Positions 18,296-26,990 are shown, counted from the first letter of the stretch. The stretch is 64,000 nucleotides of DNA from Polynucleobacter sp. JS-Polo-80-F4 (GCF_018881965.1 NZ_JACVPI010000001.1:378018-442017), one strand, 5' to 3'. Numbers and translations: made by a program. The notes: a model not told the origin generated them from the sequence alone.

Positions 18296-19150
18296 TTAGA
18301 ACTGAACAGTTTCACCTTCAGTCATCGGAATGATTTTGATATTGCTACCCTTCATTGCCGCCTGAAACTCGGCTAATGTGCCTTTAGCCATGGGGTTGGA
18401 GTTGTAGTGCATTGGTATAACCATTTTTGGCTTAACCCAAGTGCGCAATGCATATGCAGCATCCTCTGGACCCATTGTGAAATTACCGCCAATGGGAATC
18501 ATCACTAAATCTGGTTTGTAATACTCGCCGATAAATTTCATATCGCCAAATAATCCTGTGTCGCCCATATCCCAAATCTTGAAGCCATTCTCCAACTCAA
18601 TGATGTAACCCATTGCTTCGCCTGCATGATGTGCTTCCATTTTGTCTGTCGCAGGATTTTTGTGAACATAGAGAGAGGAATGCTCCGCCTTTACAGCCGT
18701 TACCTTAACCCCGGGCAAAGGACTAACGCTGCCACTTTTGTTAAAACGGTGGCCCAAATCTGCAGGCAATACTCCCAAGAAAATGAGTGGCGTCACCATG
18801 TCAGCCGGACCATACAACTTGGTATTATTCGCCTTCGCAATTGCAGGTGCATCGCCAATATGATCAACGTGTGCATGTGTCACTAGTAGCAAATCAACCG
18901 GCCCAATCGCTGCCAAATCATTTTTATAGATCGACGGTGTCTTAGGTCCACCAGTAATCCAGGGGTCGACCAAAATCACTTTCTTTTGCGGAGTTGTGAT
19001 TCGAAAGCCGGCCTGTCCAAGCCAAAGTATCTCAGTCTTGCCTTGGGCACCCGCTGCCGCAGAATTCTGGGCGTTACTAATAGAGGAAATCAAAACCAAT
19101 ACTGCAGCAAGCAATATGCCAAAACTATGTTTAGTTGAAAAGCGCTTCAT
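18296..19150 (-). CDS. Secreted metallo-beta-lactamase-fold hydrolase (UlaG/UPF0173-like)
   Basis: 284 residues with a Sec signal peptide (cleavage near SNAQ, residue 28), LGQAGFRI at 44-51 and the zinc motif THAHVDHIGD (H92, H94, D96, H97). A conserved DMGDTG and a final PMHYN provide the remaining ligands. This order matches the metal-dependent hydrolases of the UlaG/UPF0173 type (metal-dependent phosphodiesterase or lactonase activities). Signal peptide and neighbours (binding proteins) suggest a periplasmic role. Substrate not predictable. It heads the four-gene run ending at the 15895 terminator. Confidence 0.85.
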   Translation of the reverse strand: MKRFSTKHSFGILLAAVLVLISSISNAQNSAAAGAQGKTEILWLGQAGFRITTPQKKVILVDPWITGGPKTPSIYKNDLAAIGPVDLLLVTHAHVDHIGDAPAIAKANNTKLYGPADMVTPLIFLGVLPADLGHRFNKSGSVSPLPGVKVTAVKAEHSSLYVHKNPATDKMEAHHAGEAMGYIIELENGFKIWDMGDTGLFGDMKFIGEYYKPDLVMIPIGGNFTMGPEDAAYALRTWVKPKMVIPMHYNSNPMAKGTLAEFQAAMKGSNIKIIPMTEGETVQF

Positions 19151-19242
19151 TCATCAGCCTCCTAATTATTTTTATTGATCAGGAAACTATAGACTAAATT
19201 CACTGTTTAGGCTTATGACGCATTGCGTCATTTAGTTGGATT

Positions 19243-19653
19243 CTATTTCCAGAACAGGGAAATCTTTTGAGGCAAGTCAGGCTTGATGGATAGTGCTCTC
19301 TTTTGGATTACGTCTTGATAAGTTGCTTCTATAAAGTAGTTACCCGACTCAAGATTGATCAACATATAAGGTCCATCAGCCTGTGCATTAAAAATTGTCT
19401 GCTTTGCATTATTCAGAATTTTGATAGATGCCCCAAATATCCAAACACCTCTACCATTTTCGATTTGAGACATTTCCAATAATAAAGGCCACTGCTTTGC
19501 TTCAGCAAGAATCGCAACCGTCTCGCCCTCACCTACGCCACCGGTGATATAAGAAACTCCCTGTGATTGTTGCGTCTCTGGAATTTGCGCCAGAGCCCAA
19601 GCACTCATCAAAATGAGGTGAGTGGAAATAATAATTTTTAGCAGTGCTTTCAT
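19243..19653 (-). CDS. Secreted carboxypeptidase-regulatory-like protein, unknown function
   Basis: 136 residues with a signal peptide (cleavage near ALAQ, residue 23). The mature part has the look of a small beta-sandwich: a GVSYITGGVGEGE opening, then a GPYMLINLESGNYFIEATY strand pair typical of carboxypeptidase-regulatory-like (transthyretin-type) domains. No catalytic residues are apparent. It stands alone between the metallo-hydrolase and a terminator. Probably a periplasmic accessory protein; function not assigned. Confidence 0.65.
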   Translation of the reverse strand: MKALLKIIISTHLILMSAWALAQIPETQQSQGVSYITGGVGEGETVAILAEAKQWPLLLEMSQIENGRGVWIFGASIKILNNAKQTIFNAQADGPYMLINLESGNYFIEATYQDVIQKRALSIKPDLPQKISLFWK

Positions 19654-19681
19654 ACTTCAATAGTACGACTGATTTAGACAT

Positions 19682-19714
19682 AAAAAAGCCCCACTGGAAA
19701 AAACAACGGGGCTT
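19682..19714 (-). terminator. Terminator after the quinone oxidoreductase gene
   Basis: An AAGCCCC/GGGGCTT stem is followed on the minus strand by six T, 23 nt beyond the stop of the 19737-20717 gene. Confidence 0.8.
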
Positions 19715-19736
19715 GTGTACGCTAGGACACTTAAGC

Positions 19737-20717
19737 TTAAGGCATCATCACAATAGCGCCTGAAACTTTTCTTCCTTCAGCAGCACGATGCGCGTCTGCA
19801 GCCTGCTCCAAAGAAAACTTAGCACCGATTTGCACTTTGACATGACCTTTAGCAATTGCATCGAATACTGCTTTAGCATTTTCTTTTAACAAAGCTGAAG
19901 TTGCGTTATGCGGAAATACAGAAGGTCTTGTCAAAAACAGACAGCCCTTCTTGTTGAGGATTTCTGGCTGAATCTCTGGCGCTGGTCCAGAAGCAGCCCC
20001 AAACAAGGCAACTGTACCGAATGGAGCGGTGCAATCCAATGAACCCAAGAAAGTAGTTTTTGCTACTGAGTCGTAGACAACATTGGCCTTTTTTCCGCCA
20101 GTAGCCTTTAGAACTTCTTCCACCCAATGGGGTTGGGAGTAATCAACCACCGCATCGCAGCCCGCTTCTTTAGCAGCTGCAAATTTTGCCGGGGATCCAA
20201 CGGTACCAACAACAAACGCACCCAATGCTTTTGCCCAGCCAGCCAAAATTTGACCAACACCACCGGCAGCAGCATGCACCAGCACCACATCACCAGCCTT
20301 AACTTGATAAGTTTTTTGCACGAGATATTGCGCAGTCATCGCTTTAAAGAAAACAGCAGCAGCTACCTCATCAGAAATATTGCTAGGTATCTGAACCAAT
20401 TTTTCAGCTGCCACGTTTCGTGCACTTGCATATGCGCCAATCCCGGCATTCATATACACAACGTGATCGCCCACTTTAAAGTCAGTAACGCCTTCACCCA
20501 CCAACTCAACAACACCGGCAGCCTCATGGCCCAGACCGGTAGGCATTTCTAATGGGTAAACGCCAGAGCGCTGATATACGTCAATGAAATTGAATCCAAT
20601 GGCCGTTTGACGAATCTGTACTTCACCCTTTGCAGGTGGTGGCAACTCTTTGTCAATTACCTTGATTACGTCCGCGCTACCAAGTTCAGTAAGACTAACT
20701 ACTCTTGCTTTTGTCAC
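19737..20717 (-). CDS. qor: NADPH:quinone oxidoreductase, zinc-independent MDR
   Basis: 326 residues of the medium-chain dehydrogenase family: an N-terminal GroES-like domain (TAIGFNFIDVYQRSGVY, GHEAAGVVE) and a Rossmann domain with HAAAGGVGQ..AGWAKALGA (about 149-168). The Cys and His ligands of zinc alcohol dehydrogenases are missing, which is the quinone oxidoreductase (Qor/zeta-crystallin) pattern. It is cytoplasmic and probably detoxifies quinones or enones using NADPH. Monocistronic, with its own terminator. Confidence 0.9.
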   Translation of the reverse strand: MTKARVVSLTELGSADVIKVIDKELPPPAKGEVQIRQTAIGFNFIDVYQRSGVYPLEMPTGLGHEAAGVVELVGEGVTDFKVGDHVVYMNAGIGAYASARNVAAEKLVQIPSNISDEVAAAVFFKAMTAQYLVQKTYQVKAGDVVLVHAAAGGVGQILAGWAKALGAFVVGTVGSPAKFAAAKEAGCDAVVDYSQPHWVEEVLKATGGKKANVVYDSVAKTTFLGSLDCTAPFGTVALFGAASGPAPEIQPEILNKKGCLFLTRPSVFPHNATSALLKENAKAVFDAIAKGHVKVQIGAKFSLEQAADAHRAAEGRKVSGAIVMMP

Positions 20718-20745
20718 ATGTCACCTATATATTTTTTATAAAAAA

Positions 20746-21186
20746 TCATAATACCGTAAGGGCGCCTTCTTCTTCAATCACTGCCCAAGTACTATCGCCT
20801 AACTTCTTGACTGCCATTGAATATGTCCAGCCTTCTGGAATCCCGCAGCTCCAACCACTTGGGCCATTCTGAATGAGCAGGTTTACATTATTTCTACTGT
20901 CGTAGTAGAGATGATAAATTTTTCCATGAATGGGATTAAAGCTAAATTTAGCGCTGTGCACCATTTCAGTAGCGTCTAACCTTGCTTGCAGGGCCTTGGC
21001 TTGCTTCATTAAGACTTCAGCCTGCTCCATGATGCGGTCATATTCCAGCTTTGCGTTTTGGCGCGCAACATTGACAGCTTTGTCTTTTTCTTCGGTAACC
21101 TTAATAGGCGCAAATACAGGGGCACCCACTTCCATTGGATATTCAATCCCCGCGTGACGTGCTGGATCGGTATCTTCGATTCTCAT
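20746..21186 (-). CDS. DUF2452 family protein
   Basis: 146 residues. The middle part is a long charged helix (about 40-75, containing LMKQAKALQARLDATE). It is followed by a compact domain with KFSFNPIHGKIYHLYYD and a Trp-rich end (GPSGWSCGIPEGWTYSM, DSTWAV). These match the DUF2452 layout: IYHLY, then W and a final STWEV-like strand. No signal peptide, no known activity. It lies between the quinone oxidoreductase and sodC on the same strand with no clear operon spacing. Confidence 0.75.
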   Translation of the reverse strand: MRIEDTDPARHAGIEYPMEVGAPVFAPIKVTEEKDKAVNVARQNAKLEYDRIMEQAEVLMKQAKALQARLDATEMVHSAKFSFNPIHGKIYHLYYDSRNNVNLLIQNGPSGWSCGIPEGWTYSMAVKKLGDSTWAVIEEEGALTVL

Positions 21187-21229
21187 GAAATGCCCTGTAT
21201 CTCTTTTAATGTATTTAAATAAATGCTGA

Positions 21230-21763
21230 TTACTTAATCAAACCACATGCAATACGTGGCCCAGAATTTCCAGCGGGTTGAGATTTGTAATCGTCTGGAT
21301 CGCGATGCACTACAACTGAGCGGCCTACGATGCCAGTTGGTCCAGTGTTTACAGCAAAGCCATGTAACTTCGCTGTATAAGTAGCGTTACCACTCGCATC
21401 TGATTTAATGTTTGGCAGATCACCCGCATGATTCATGCCACTGTTAGGCATGCCATGTGATTTTGTCTCAGGATTAAAGTGGCCACCTGCGCTCATTGCA
21501 TCTGGAGCCGAGCAATCACCCTTTTCATGAACATGAAATCCTTGCTCTGAATTTGGTTTTAAACCAGAGAACTTACCGTTGATGAGGACATCATTACCTT
21601 GCCAGGTAAAAGTCACATCACCCTTGGCCTGTGATCCTGATCTTGAATCTAGACTTGCGCTGGCTTTCTGGCCTGTGCCCTGCTCCATCGATTGACAGGC
21701 TACTAAAGATAAGATTCCAACCGCTGATAGAACAATCGAAGCTTGCTTTAATTTCATATTCAT
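21230..21763 (-). CDS. sodC: Superoxide dismutase [Cu-Zn], lipoprotein form
   Basis: 177 residues. The lipobox LVAC near residue 23 indicates an outer- or inner-membrane lipoprotein. Copper ligands are in GFHVHEKGDC, bridging and zinc histidines in GGHFNPETKSHG and MNHAGDLPN, the Zn aspartate in LPNIKSDASG, a copper His in VVHRDPDD, and the disulphide partner in PRIACGLI. It dismutates periplasmic superoxide. A strong AAGGAGAT Shine-Dalgarno precedes the ATG. It is probably transcribed alone. Confidence 0.96.
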   Translation of the reverse strand: MNMKLKQASIVLSAVGILSLVACQSMEQGTGQKASASLDSRSGSQAKGDVTFTWQGNDVLINGKFSGLKPNSEQGFHVHEKGDCSAPDAMSAGGHFNPETKSHGMPNSGMNHAGDLPNIKSDASGNATYTAKLHGFAVNTGPTGIVGRSVVVHRDPDDYKSQPAGNSGPRIACGLIK

Positions 21764-21833
21764 TTGGATCTCCTTGGGTTAGGTGCTCAACGGCGCCCTC
21801 CAAGAAAGTGTGACACAAATCCAGCCCTTTTGC

Positions 21834-22382
21834 TTAGCGCTTATAGAAGCTGAGGGTGACCTCGCCTAGCTCAATGCCAAACTTACTCATCTTGGCCTTA
21901 TTAAGCATTACTTTAGGGGTAATGAGGTACATCCAATCGTTAAATTGGACGTTATAAATAGTGCCATCTACGGGTAAGGCAAGGGTATAAGTCCAATTCA
22001 GGGCATTTCCAGCCAATTGGCCCTGAGCATCTCCCACTACATCATCCGCCCTGCCAATGAAATTACCCGGGGACTGCTCAGTGAGGGTCCAGATGCGTTT
22101 TTGCTTTGTGCCATCAGAATACTCAAAGCTCTCATCTAGTGTACCCACCTTCTTACCATTAACCATAGTCCAATTGGCCTTGATTAATACGGTAAAACGC
22201 TTTTTCACTTCGCCACTACGATCCGTAAAGATGCCATAGGCATCAATCGTTCCTGAAAAATACTCACTTAAATCCAGTGCAGGCTTTTCAGAAGCATATT
22301 GAGAAACTTGTGGCGTAGAGCAAGAAGCTAAAAATAAACTACAGAGCGCTAACAAGATACATCGTGTAAGAAGTGATTTCAT
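21834..22382 (-). CDS. DUF3833 lipoprotein
   Basis: 182 residues with lipobox LASC (about residue 20). The mature domain has SEYFSGTIDAYGIFTDRSGEV, FEYSDGTKQKRIWTL and a C-terminal FGIELGEVTLSFYK, which is the DUF3833 pattern. Function is unknown. In other proteobacteria this family often sits with SigE/ChrR photo-oxidative stress genes, cyclopropane fatty-acid synthases and a chalcone-isomerase-like protein. Here it is last in a three-gene unit, 3 nt after the chalcone-isomerase-like gene. Confidence 0.82.
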   Translation of the reverse strand: MKSLLTRCILLALCSLFLASCSTPQVSQYASEKPALDLSEYFSGTIDAYGIFTDRSGEVKKRFTVLIKANWTMVNGKKVGTLDESFEYSDGTKQKRIWTLTEQSPGNFIGRADDVVGDAQGQLAGNALNWTYTLALPVDGTIYNVQFNDWMYLITPKVMLNKAKMSKFGIELGEVTLSFYKR

Positions 22383-22385
22383 AGA

Positions 22386-22934
22386 TTAGCAAGCCTCAGT
22401 AAAAAGTGGTGGTGGACAAGATTGTCCTAGCAGCTCTGTTCGAAGTTTTGGTGCACTTGTTTTTGGATCTAGCCAGATTCCAAAAAATGCTTTCGAGAAA
22501 TCTGCCCCCGGTATTTGTGCTATTTGCCTGCCATCGAAATAGAAGGTTGTGCCTTGCTTTAGAGAGTAGATCGCAGTCAATGTTTGTCCCGACTCTACAT
22601 TAGGCAAGAAGGCAGTTAACTCCCTCCCCCAAGCTGCTGCCTGAGCATCTGGTACGCCAATGCGTTTCATCTCCTCAACACTGCGATTAGCAATGGAGGT
22701 TCCGGAAAATGATTTTTGATACCGCATGTCTAGCGCAAATTCAGGGGAAGCAAGTGAGCCCACTCGGTAAAAGGAGGCGTCATAAATATGCAAACCCCAC
22801 CAAGTAAGGCGCCCACTGCCCTGAAGTTTTGCAGAGCTTAAATGGGGCGGCAATTCCAGTGGATCACGAGCAAAGCCACTCGGCACTAATGCACAAAACA
22901 AGGAGGCTATCAAAAATAAACGAGCGATCTTCAT
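22386..22934 (-). CDS. Secreted chalcone isomerase-like protein
   Basis: 182 residues with a signal peptide (cleavage near GFA, about residue 22). The LQGSGRLTWWGLHIYDASFY opening, the LDMRYQKSFSGTSIANRSVEEM middle and the YFDGRQIAQIPGADFSKAFFGIWLD end are typical of the bacterial Chalcone_3 family. These are not flavonoid enzymes; the fold may bind fatty acids. It overlaps the upstream DUF393 gene by 4 nt and is followed closely by DUF3833, so the three are one operon. Confidence 0.85.
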   Translation of the reverse strand: MKIARLFLIASLFCALVPSGFARDPLELPPHLSSAKLQGSGRLTWWGLHIYDASFYRVGSLASPEFALDMRYQKSFSGTSIANRSVEEMKRIGVPDAQAAAWGRELTAFLPNVESGQTLTAIYSLKQGTTFYFDGRQIAQIPGADFSKAFFGIWLDPKTSAPKLRTELLGQSCPPPLFTEAC

Positions 22935-23335
22935 AGTGATGCTGATTTTGACTTCACTAAACGCAATGCTGCTGGCCCCAATAGACTGGAAATAGCATGT
23001 CTATTCTTAGCAAAAAAGAGGTAGCCTAATTTCAAAAATGGTTGCAAAGACTTTCTGGAGAAGAGCCAGGCAAGACGCGGCAAGTTAGCTCGACGATAGG
23101 CTTCCGGAAATACAGAAACACCTTGTATTAATTGTCCACTAGCAAACTGACCATACATTGCAGCTAATGCAGCTTCGCACGAGACGCCAACCTTATGTGG
23201 ATCAAACTGCTCAGAATTAATATCAACAAAATCCAGTAGATTAGCTTGATTTCGTCCAGATAGAAAAAGAATCTCCGCCTGACACAAAGGGCAAGCACCA
23301 TCGTAAAACAAGGTAAGTTTTTCTAACTGAGTCAT
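22931..23335 (-). CDS. DCC-family thiol-disulfide oxidoreductase (DUF393)
   Basis: 134 residues opening with TLFYDGACPLCQAE, where C15 and C18 form the redox-like CPLC pair of the DCC family (named for its DxxCxxC pattern). The VFPEAYRRANLPRLAWLF region and a hydrophobic C-terminal helix complete the fold. Probably cytoplasmic or membrane-associated; physiological substrate unknown. It is first in the DUF393/chalcone-isomerase-like/DUF3833 operon. Confidence 0.85.
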   Translation of the reverse strand: MTQLEKLTLFYDGACPLCQAEILFLSGRNQANLLDFVDINSEQFDPHKVGVSCEAALAAMYGQFASGQLIQGVSVFPEAYRRANLPRLAWLFSRKSLQPFLKLGYLFFAKNRHAISSLLGPAALRLVKSKSASL

Positions 23336-23395
23336 TGTTCAGCAAGTTTACGGCTTATTCAATAAACTGGCTGACACATTCATTTTAAGGTTGCT

Positions 23396-23770
23396 ATGCA
23401 AAAAGAGATTGCGCTAAATGTATTTGGGGAGCCCCTCATTCCCTGCTCCTTTGATCCCCTAACGGGGTTTTTTAGAGACGGATGCTGCAAAACCAATGAA
23501 GAGGATGTGGGCAGTCATTTGGTTTGCGCTATTGTCACAAATGAGTTTTTGCAATTTAGCCTCCACAAGGGGAATGACTTAATTACCCCAAGACCAGAGT
23601 ATCAGTTTCCGGGATTAGTTTCGGGTGATCAATGGTGTTTATGCATCAATCGCTGGGTAGAAGCATTGAATGCCAATTGCGCTCCATTGATTAAGCTCGA
23701 AAGCACTCACATCAAGGCATTGGAGACAGTCTCCTTGGATACCCTAAAGGAATATGCGAGAGAAGTGTGA
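23396..23770 (+). CDS. DUF2237 family protein
   Basis: 124 residues matching the DUF2237 pattern: ALNVFGEPLIPCS.DPLTGFFRDGCC at the N-terminus, EDVGSHLVCAIVT..FL.FS, GNDL.TP.PEY.FPGL..GD.WCLC and RW.EAL. Four conserved cysteines (positions near 17, 30, 31 and 82) suggest metal or redox chemistry, but none is established. Shine-Dalgarno AAGG lies 5 nt before the ATG. It is divergent from the DUF393 operon and 18 nt upstream of the HDAC-like gene. Confidence 0.85.
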   Translation: MQKEIALNVFGEPLIPCSFDPLTGFFRDGCCKTNEEDVGSHLVCAIVTNEFLQFSLHKGNDLITPRPEYQFPGLVSGDQWCLCINRWVEALNANCAPLIKLESTHIKALETVSLDTLKEYAREV

Positions 23771-23788
23771 CAGAAGCGTAAGAAAAGC

Positions 23789-24688
23789 GTGAAGGCCTTT
23801 TACACAGATCATTTTGTCTTGCCCCTTCCGGCGGGACATCGCTTCCCAATGGAAAAATACTCTCGCTTGCGCGACTTAGTTGGCACCCAGGAAAATATAG
23901 AGCTTGTGGAAGCGCCGCCCGCAACAGATACTCAGATCCTGTATGCCCATGATCCAAGCTACCTCATTAAAGTCATTGAGGGCAAGCTATCTGCACAGGA
24001 GCAAAGAGAAATTGGATTTCCGTGGAGCGGGCAAATGGTAGAGCGCTCACGCCGCTCAGCTGGAGCTACAGTAGCTGCAGCCAAAACTGCCTTACGAGAA
24101 GGTATTGCTGCCAATCTAGCTGGTGGGACTCATCATGCTTATCGAGATACCGGTAGTGGTTTTTGTGTCTTTAATGACTCAGCTATTGCTGCGCGTACCC
24201 TGCAAAAGGAAGTGAGCTCATCTCTCAAAATTGCCGTGATTGATTTAGATGTTCACCAAGGTAATGGCACGGCGTCTATTCTTCAAAACGATGAATCTAT
24301 CTTTACCCTTTCAATCCATGGCGAGAATAACTTTCCATTCAAAAAAGAAGAGAGTGATCTTGATTTGGGTTTGCCTGATGGCTGTAATGATGAAACCTAC
24401 TTGCGCTCCCTAGCAGATTGCCTTGATCAACTCGATGGGCGCTTCAAGGCGAACTGCCTTATTTTCTTGGCTGGAGCAGACCCCCATGAGGGCGATCGCC
24501 TAGGAAGGTTAAAAGTGAGCAAAGATGGAATGCGCTTACGCGATGAAATGGTTTTTCAGTTCGCACTAGATCGCCAGCTTCCTATTGCATTTTCAATGGC
24601 GGGCGGCTATGGCAAAGAAATTGAATCTACGGTAGATATTCATTTCCAAACCATCAAAACCGCCCTGCAATTTCAACAACAGTATTAA
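23789..24688 (+). CDS. Histone deacetylase-family (acetoin utilisation/HDAC-like) amidohydrolase
   Basis: 299 residues with LAGGTHHAY (tandem active-site His, about 110), CVFNDSAIAA, the zinc-site VIDLDVHQGNG (about 149-159), a second Asp in LAGADPHEGD and the AGGYG tyrosine motif. These are all features of the class II HDAC/acetylpolyamine amidohydrolase superfamily. It probably removes acetyl groups from a small metabolite or protein in the cytoplasm. It begins with GTG and lacks a clear Shine-Dalgarno, but follows the DUF2237 stop closely and may be coupled to it. Confidence 0.87.
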   Translation: MKAFYTDHFVLPLPAGHRFPMEKYSRLRDLVGTQENIELVEAPPATDTQILYAHDPSYLIKVIEGKLSAQEQREIGFPWSGQMVERSRRSAGATVAAAKTALREGIAANLAGGTHHAYRDTGSGFCVFNDSAIAARTLQKEVSSSLKIAVIDLDVHQGNGTASILQNDESIFTLSIHGENNFPFKKEESDLDLGLPDGCNDETYLRSLADCLDQLDGRFKANCLIFLAGADPHEGDRLGRLKVSKDGMRLRDEMVFQFALDRQLPIAFSMAGGYGKEIESTVDIHFQTIKTALQFQQQY

Positions 24689-24700
24689 TTCCCTAAAGTC

Positions 24701-25252
24701 TTAACCCTTCTTCTTTGAGGCGCCCTTAGGACTTGCAAGATTGCTGACATTTTCTACGCTCTTTTCAAAATTAGTGAACGAGTCCGCCATTGCAGCACGA
24801 ATCAATTCAAAATTCTGCAAAGCATTGTTAAATGACGTTTTAAATACAGATACATAAGCTTCGCTACCAATTGGCGCGTTATCTGTAGCATCATTTACAA
24901 AGTGTATTAAATCCGCCTTGGATTCTTGAATCATGGTTTCAGCAATATCCGCCAATTCTTTATTACCGCTTTTGAGAACCTGAAGTAATTGGTTGTGATA
25001 TTGAGAAATCTCTTTAGCAGCATCTTGCAATACCTCAGCATGGACATACTCAAATGCAGAGCGAGGATCCTGAGTTTTCATCAACTCAGATACGCGCTTT
25101 TGAATCATGCCAGCCAATTCTTGTGTAGCCTGCTGATTAATTTGCGCAATGGCTTGAGCACTCTCAATCGCTACGCGCCCAGCAGCCTTAGTTGCATCCA
25201 CAGCTCTTTGTTGCCCTGGTATCGCACTCATATCTAATGGTTTTTTGCTCAT
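24701..25252 (-). CDS. Phasin family protein
   Basis: 183 residues, almost entirely helical and low in aromatic residues, with AIESAQAIAQINQQATQEL, then GSEAYVSVFKTSFNNALQNFE and a final basic KKKG tail. The same order of elements is found in the second phasin of the window (37568-38140). Phasins coat polyhydroxybutyrate granules. The two copies differ in their N-terminus: this one has an extra PLDMSAIPGQQR leader. No polymerase or depolymerase gene is near. Confidence 0.8.
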   Translation of the reverse strand: MSKKPLDMSAIPGQQRAVDATKAAGRVAIESAQAIAQINQQATQELAGMIQKRVSELMKTQDPRSAFEYVHAEVLQDAAKEISQYHNQLLQVLKSGNKELADIAETMIQESKADLIHFVNDATDNAPIGSEAYVSVFKTSFNNALQNFELIRAAMADSFTNFEKSVENVSNLASPKGASKKKG

Positions 25253-25336
25253 ATCAGCCTTTCAGAGAGATTAAGTTACATACCAATCTACTCTCGTTCA
25301 GCTGGGTTTCTATAGAGAAATACCAGTAGATAACGT

Positions 25337-25978
25337 TTATTGCTTCTTCTTTGGTAAGTTATCTAGGGTTGAAGCGCTATTGAGTTGCTGATCGACCAGG
25401 TAGAGAGTGCCTCCGTAATTAGCCTGAAGATCATACCCAGAGAGGCCAACTGTATAAAAGGTAATCTCGGGATTAAACGAGCGAATGGTTCCGCCAGATC
25501 CAGCCGAGAAATTGGCATCTACATCAAGACCCCCACGTCGACCATCAATTGAAGTCAATAAAAACTGGTCGATTGCACCAGGAGTCTTAAAGATTGCCAC
25601 TTGATATTGATCTTGATATCCGGCACCTAGACCTTCACCGGTTTTGAGCGCTTGCATAAAGATAGGGTCCGTACGGCGCTTATCAAACAAAACACCTTCT
25701 CCACGTGCTAGCACTATTAAAACAATATTCACATTGGTGGTTGTAAAGACTGCATAGCCAGCAGCCTGATCAATCTCTTTTTGGACATCTGGCTTTTGTT
25801 TAATTAAAGCATCGAGACCTGTCTTCGACATTTTGATCGTGGCATCACGCTTTTGCATAATTTCTGCGGGAGTCAGCGGCTTACCATCCTGACCAGTAGA
25901 CTGGCAACCAGCCAAAAACGAGGCCGCTAGCAAAGCCAAAGCAGCACGCCTTGAAATAGACTTAAAAAAAAGATTCAT
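25337..25978 (-). CDS. SYLF/YSC84-domain lipoprotein
   Basis: 213 residues with lipobox LAGC (about residue 25), then IMQKRDATIKMSKTGLDALIK and a glycine-rich SYLF-like domain: AGYAVFTTTNVNIVLI.ARGEGVLFD, the family's GLGAGYQ and GGLDVDANFSAG. SYLF domains bind lipids in eukaryotes; bacterial versions are lipid-anchored and uncharacterised. It is probably attached to the outer membrane. No operon partners are certain; a small membrane-protein gene lies 33 nt upstream on the same strand. Confidence 0.8.
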   Translation of the reverse strand: MNLFFKSISRRAALALLAASFLAGCQSTGQDGKPLTPAEIMQKRDATIKMSKTGLDALIKQKPDVQKEIDQAAGYAVFTTTNVNIVLIVLARGEGVLFDKRRTDPIFMQALKTGEGLGAGYQDQYQVAIFKTPGAIDQFLLTSIDGRRGGLDVDANFSAGSGGTIRSFNPEITFYTVGLSGYDLQANYGGTLYLVDQQLNSASTLDNLPKKKQ

Positions 25979-26011
25979 AGTGAAGTAGGTATTAGAAATA
26001 ATCCGTAGGAT

Positions 26012-26164
26012 TTATGCAGCCAGGGCGGCAATAGACATCAAGGGCTGGTTTAAGAACGACACATCCGCCTCAGCTGGCTTGGTCAATATATAAGACAAAA
26101 TACAGGCGGCGACAATAAGAAGCGCGCCCACCACAAGAGTCCAACTTTTATTATTTGATCGCAC
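26012..26164 (-). CDS. Small single-pass membrane protein, unknown
   Basis: A 50-residue ORF starting at GTG, with AAGGAAA about 6 nt upstream on the minus strand. It has a short basic N-terminus (RSNNKSW), one hydrophobic helix (about residues 9-27) and a small C-terminal tail rich in Ala, Leu and Ser. Topology and Shine-Dalgarno support a real gene, but there is no family I recognise and the GTG start lowers certainty. It reads toward the SYLF lipoprotein gene on the same strand. Confidence 0.45.
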   Translation of the reverse strand: MRSNNKSWTLVVGALLIVAACILSYILTKPAEADVSFLNQPLMSIAALAA

Positions 26165-26275
26165 GCTCAATTTCCTTGATTAATCTTAATATCTATATTT
26201 TCTATCATTATCCAACTCAGATTGGGGGTAGGAGCTGGAAAATAGCGTTCATTTTAAGTGCATACTATAGGCAAT

Positions 26276-26959
26276 ATGAAAGCATATCACTGGACACAAC
26301 ATTGGCACCATATTAGCGCCACTTCTAGACTCCTGATCGTGGCTGCCACTGGGCTTGGGGCATTTTTTCTACTTCTCCTAAATACAACTGCCGCCGTTAG
26401 CATGGCCCTATCCTGGGTATTAGCAGGTAGCCTGTATTTGATCCTGAGTTACAGCATGATGTTCTTTTCAACCCAAGAGAATATCTTGGCTCTTTCAAAG
26501 AAGGAGGATGATGGTGCTGCAATGATTTTGCTCATCATTATTCTGGCAGCAGCAGCAAGTTTAATCACCATTGTGATCATCCTCTCGGGCATTAAAACCC
26601 TTCCCATCAATTTAGCCATTCGCCATGTCTACCTGGCTTTAGGAACATACGCAATCTCTTGGTTGTTTGTACATACTGCATTTGCCTTGCACTATGCCCA
26701 TGTCTACTATCAAGAATATGAAAAAAATCAAGAGCCGCCCCTACTTTTTGCCTCTAAATTAAAGCCAAGTTATGTAGACTTCCTTTACTTTTCAATGGTG
26801 ATTGGACTGACCTGCCAAACGGCCGATGTCAATATTGCCAGCACCAGAATTCGTTTTTTAGTCATGCTACAAGGTATTACTGCATTCATTTTCAATGCCT
26901 CTTTACTCACACTGGCAATCAACCTTACCTCAGACTTGGTAGCCTTTTCTCAGACGTAA
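26276..26959 (+). CDS. DUF1345 integral membrane protein
   Basis: About 227 residues from the ATG at 26276; an in-frame GTG at 26258 is an unlikely alternative. Five or six hydrophobic segments are visible, with DUF1345 marks such as W.LAG..YLILSY.M, EDDGAAMILLIIILAAAASL, the LFVHTAFALHYAHVYY helix (about 137-152) and LYFSMVIGLTCQTADV near 179-194. An inner-membrane protein of unknown function. Monocistronic, followed by a strong terminator. Confidence 0.85.
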   Translation: MKAYHWTQHWHHISATSRLLIVAATGLGAFFLLLLNTTAAVSMALSWVLAGSLYLILSYSMMFFSTQENILALSKKEDDGAAMILLIIILAAAASLITIVIILSGIKTLPINLAIRHVYLALGTYAISWLFVHTAFALHYAHVYYQEYEKNQEPPLLFASKLKPSYVDFLYFSMVIGLTCQTADVNIASTRIRFLVMLQGITAFIFNASLLTLAINLTSDLVAFSQT

Positions 26960-26990
26960 TACATTCCTCTCGAAGAGCGCATTAATAGTT

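Noticed and set aside
20127-20552. 141-codon plus-strand frame
   Set aside because: Antisense to the quinone oxidoreductase; composition unlike a folded protein.
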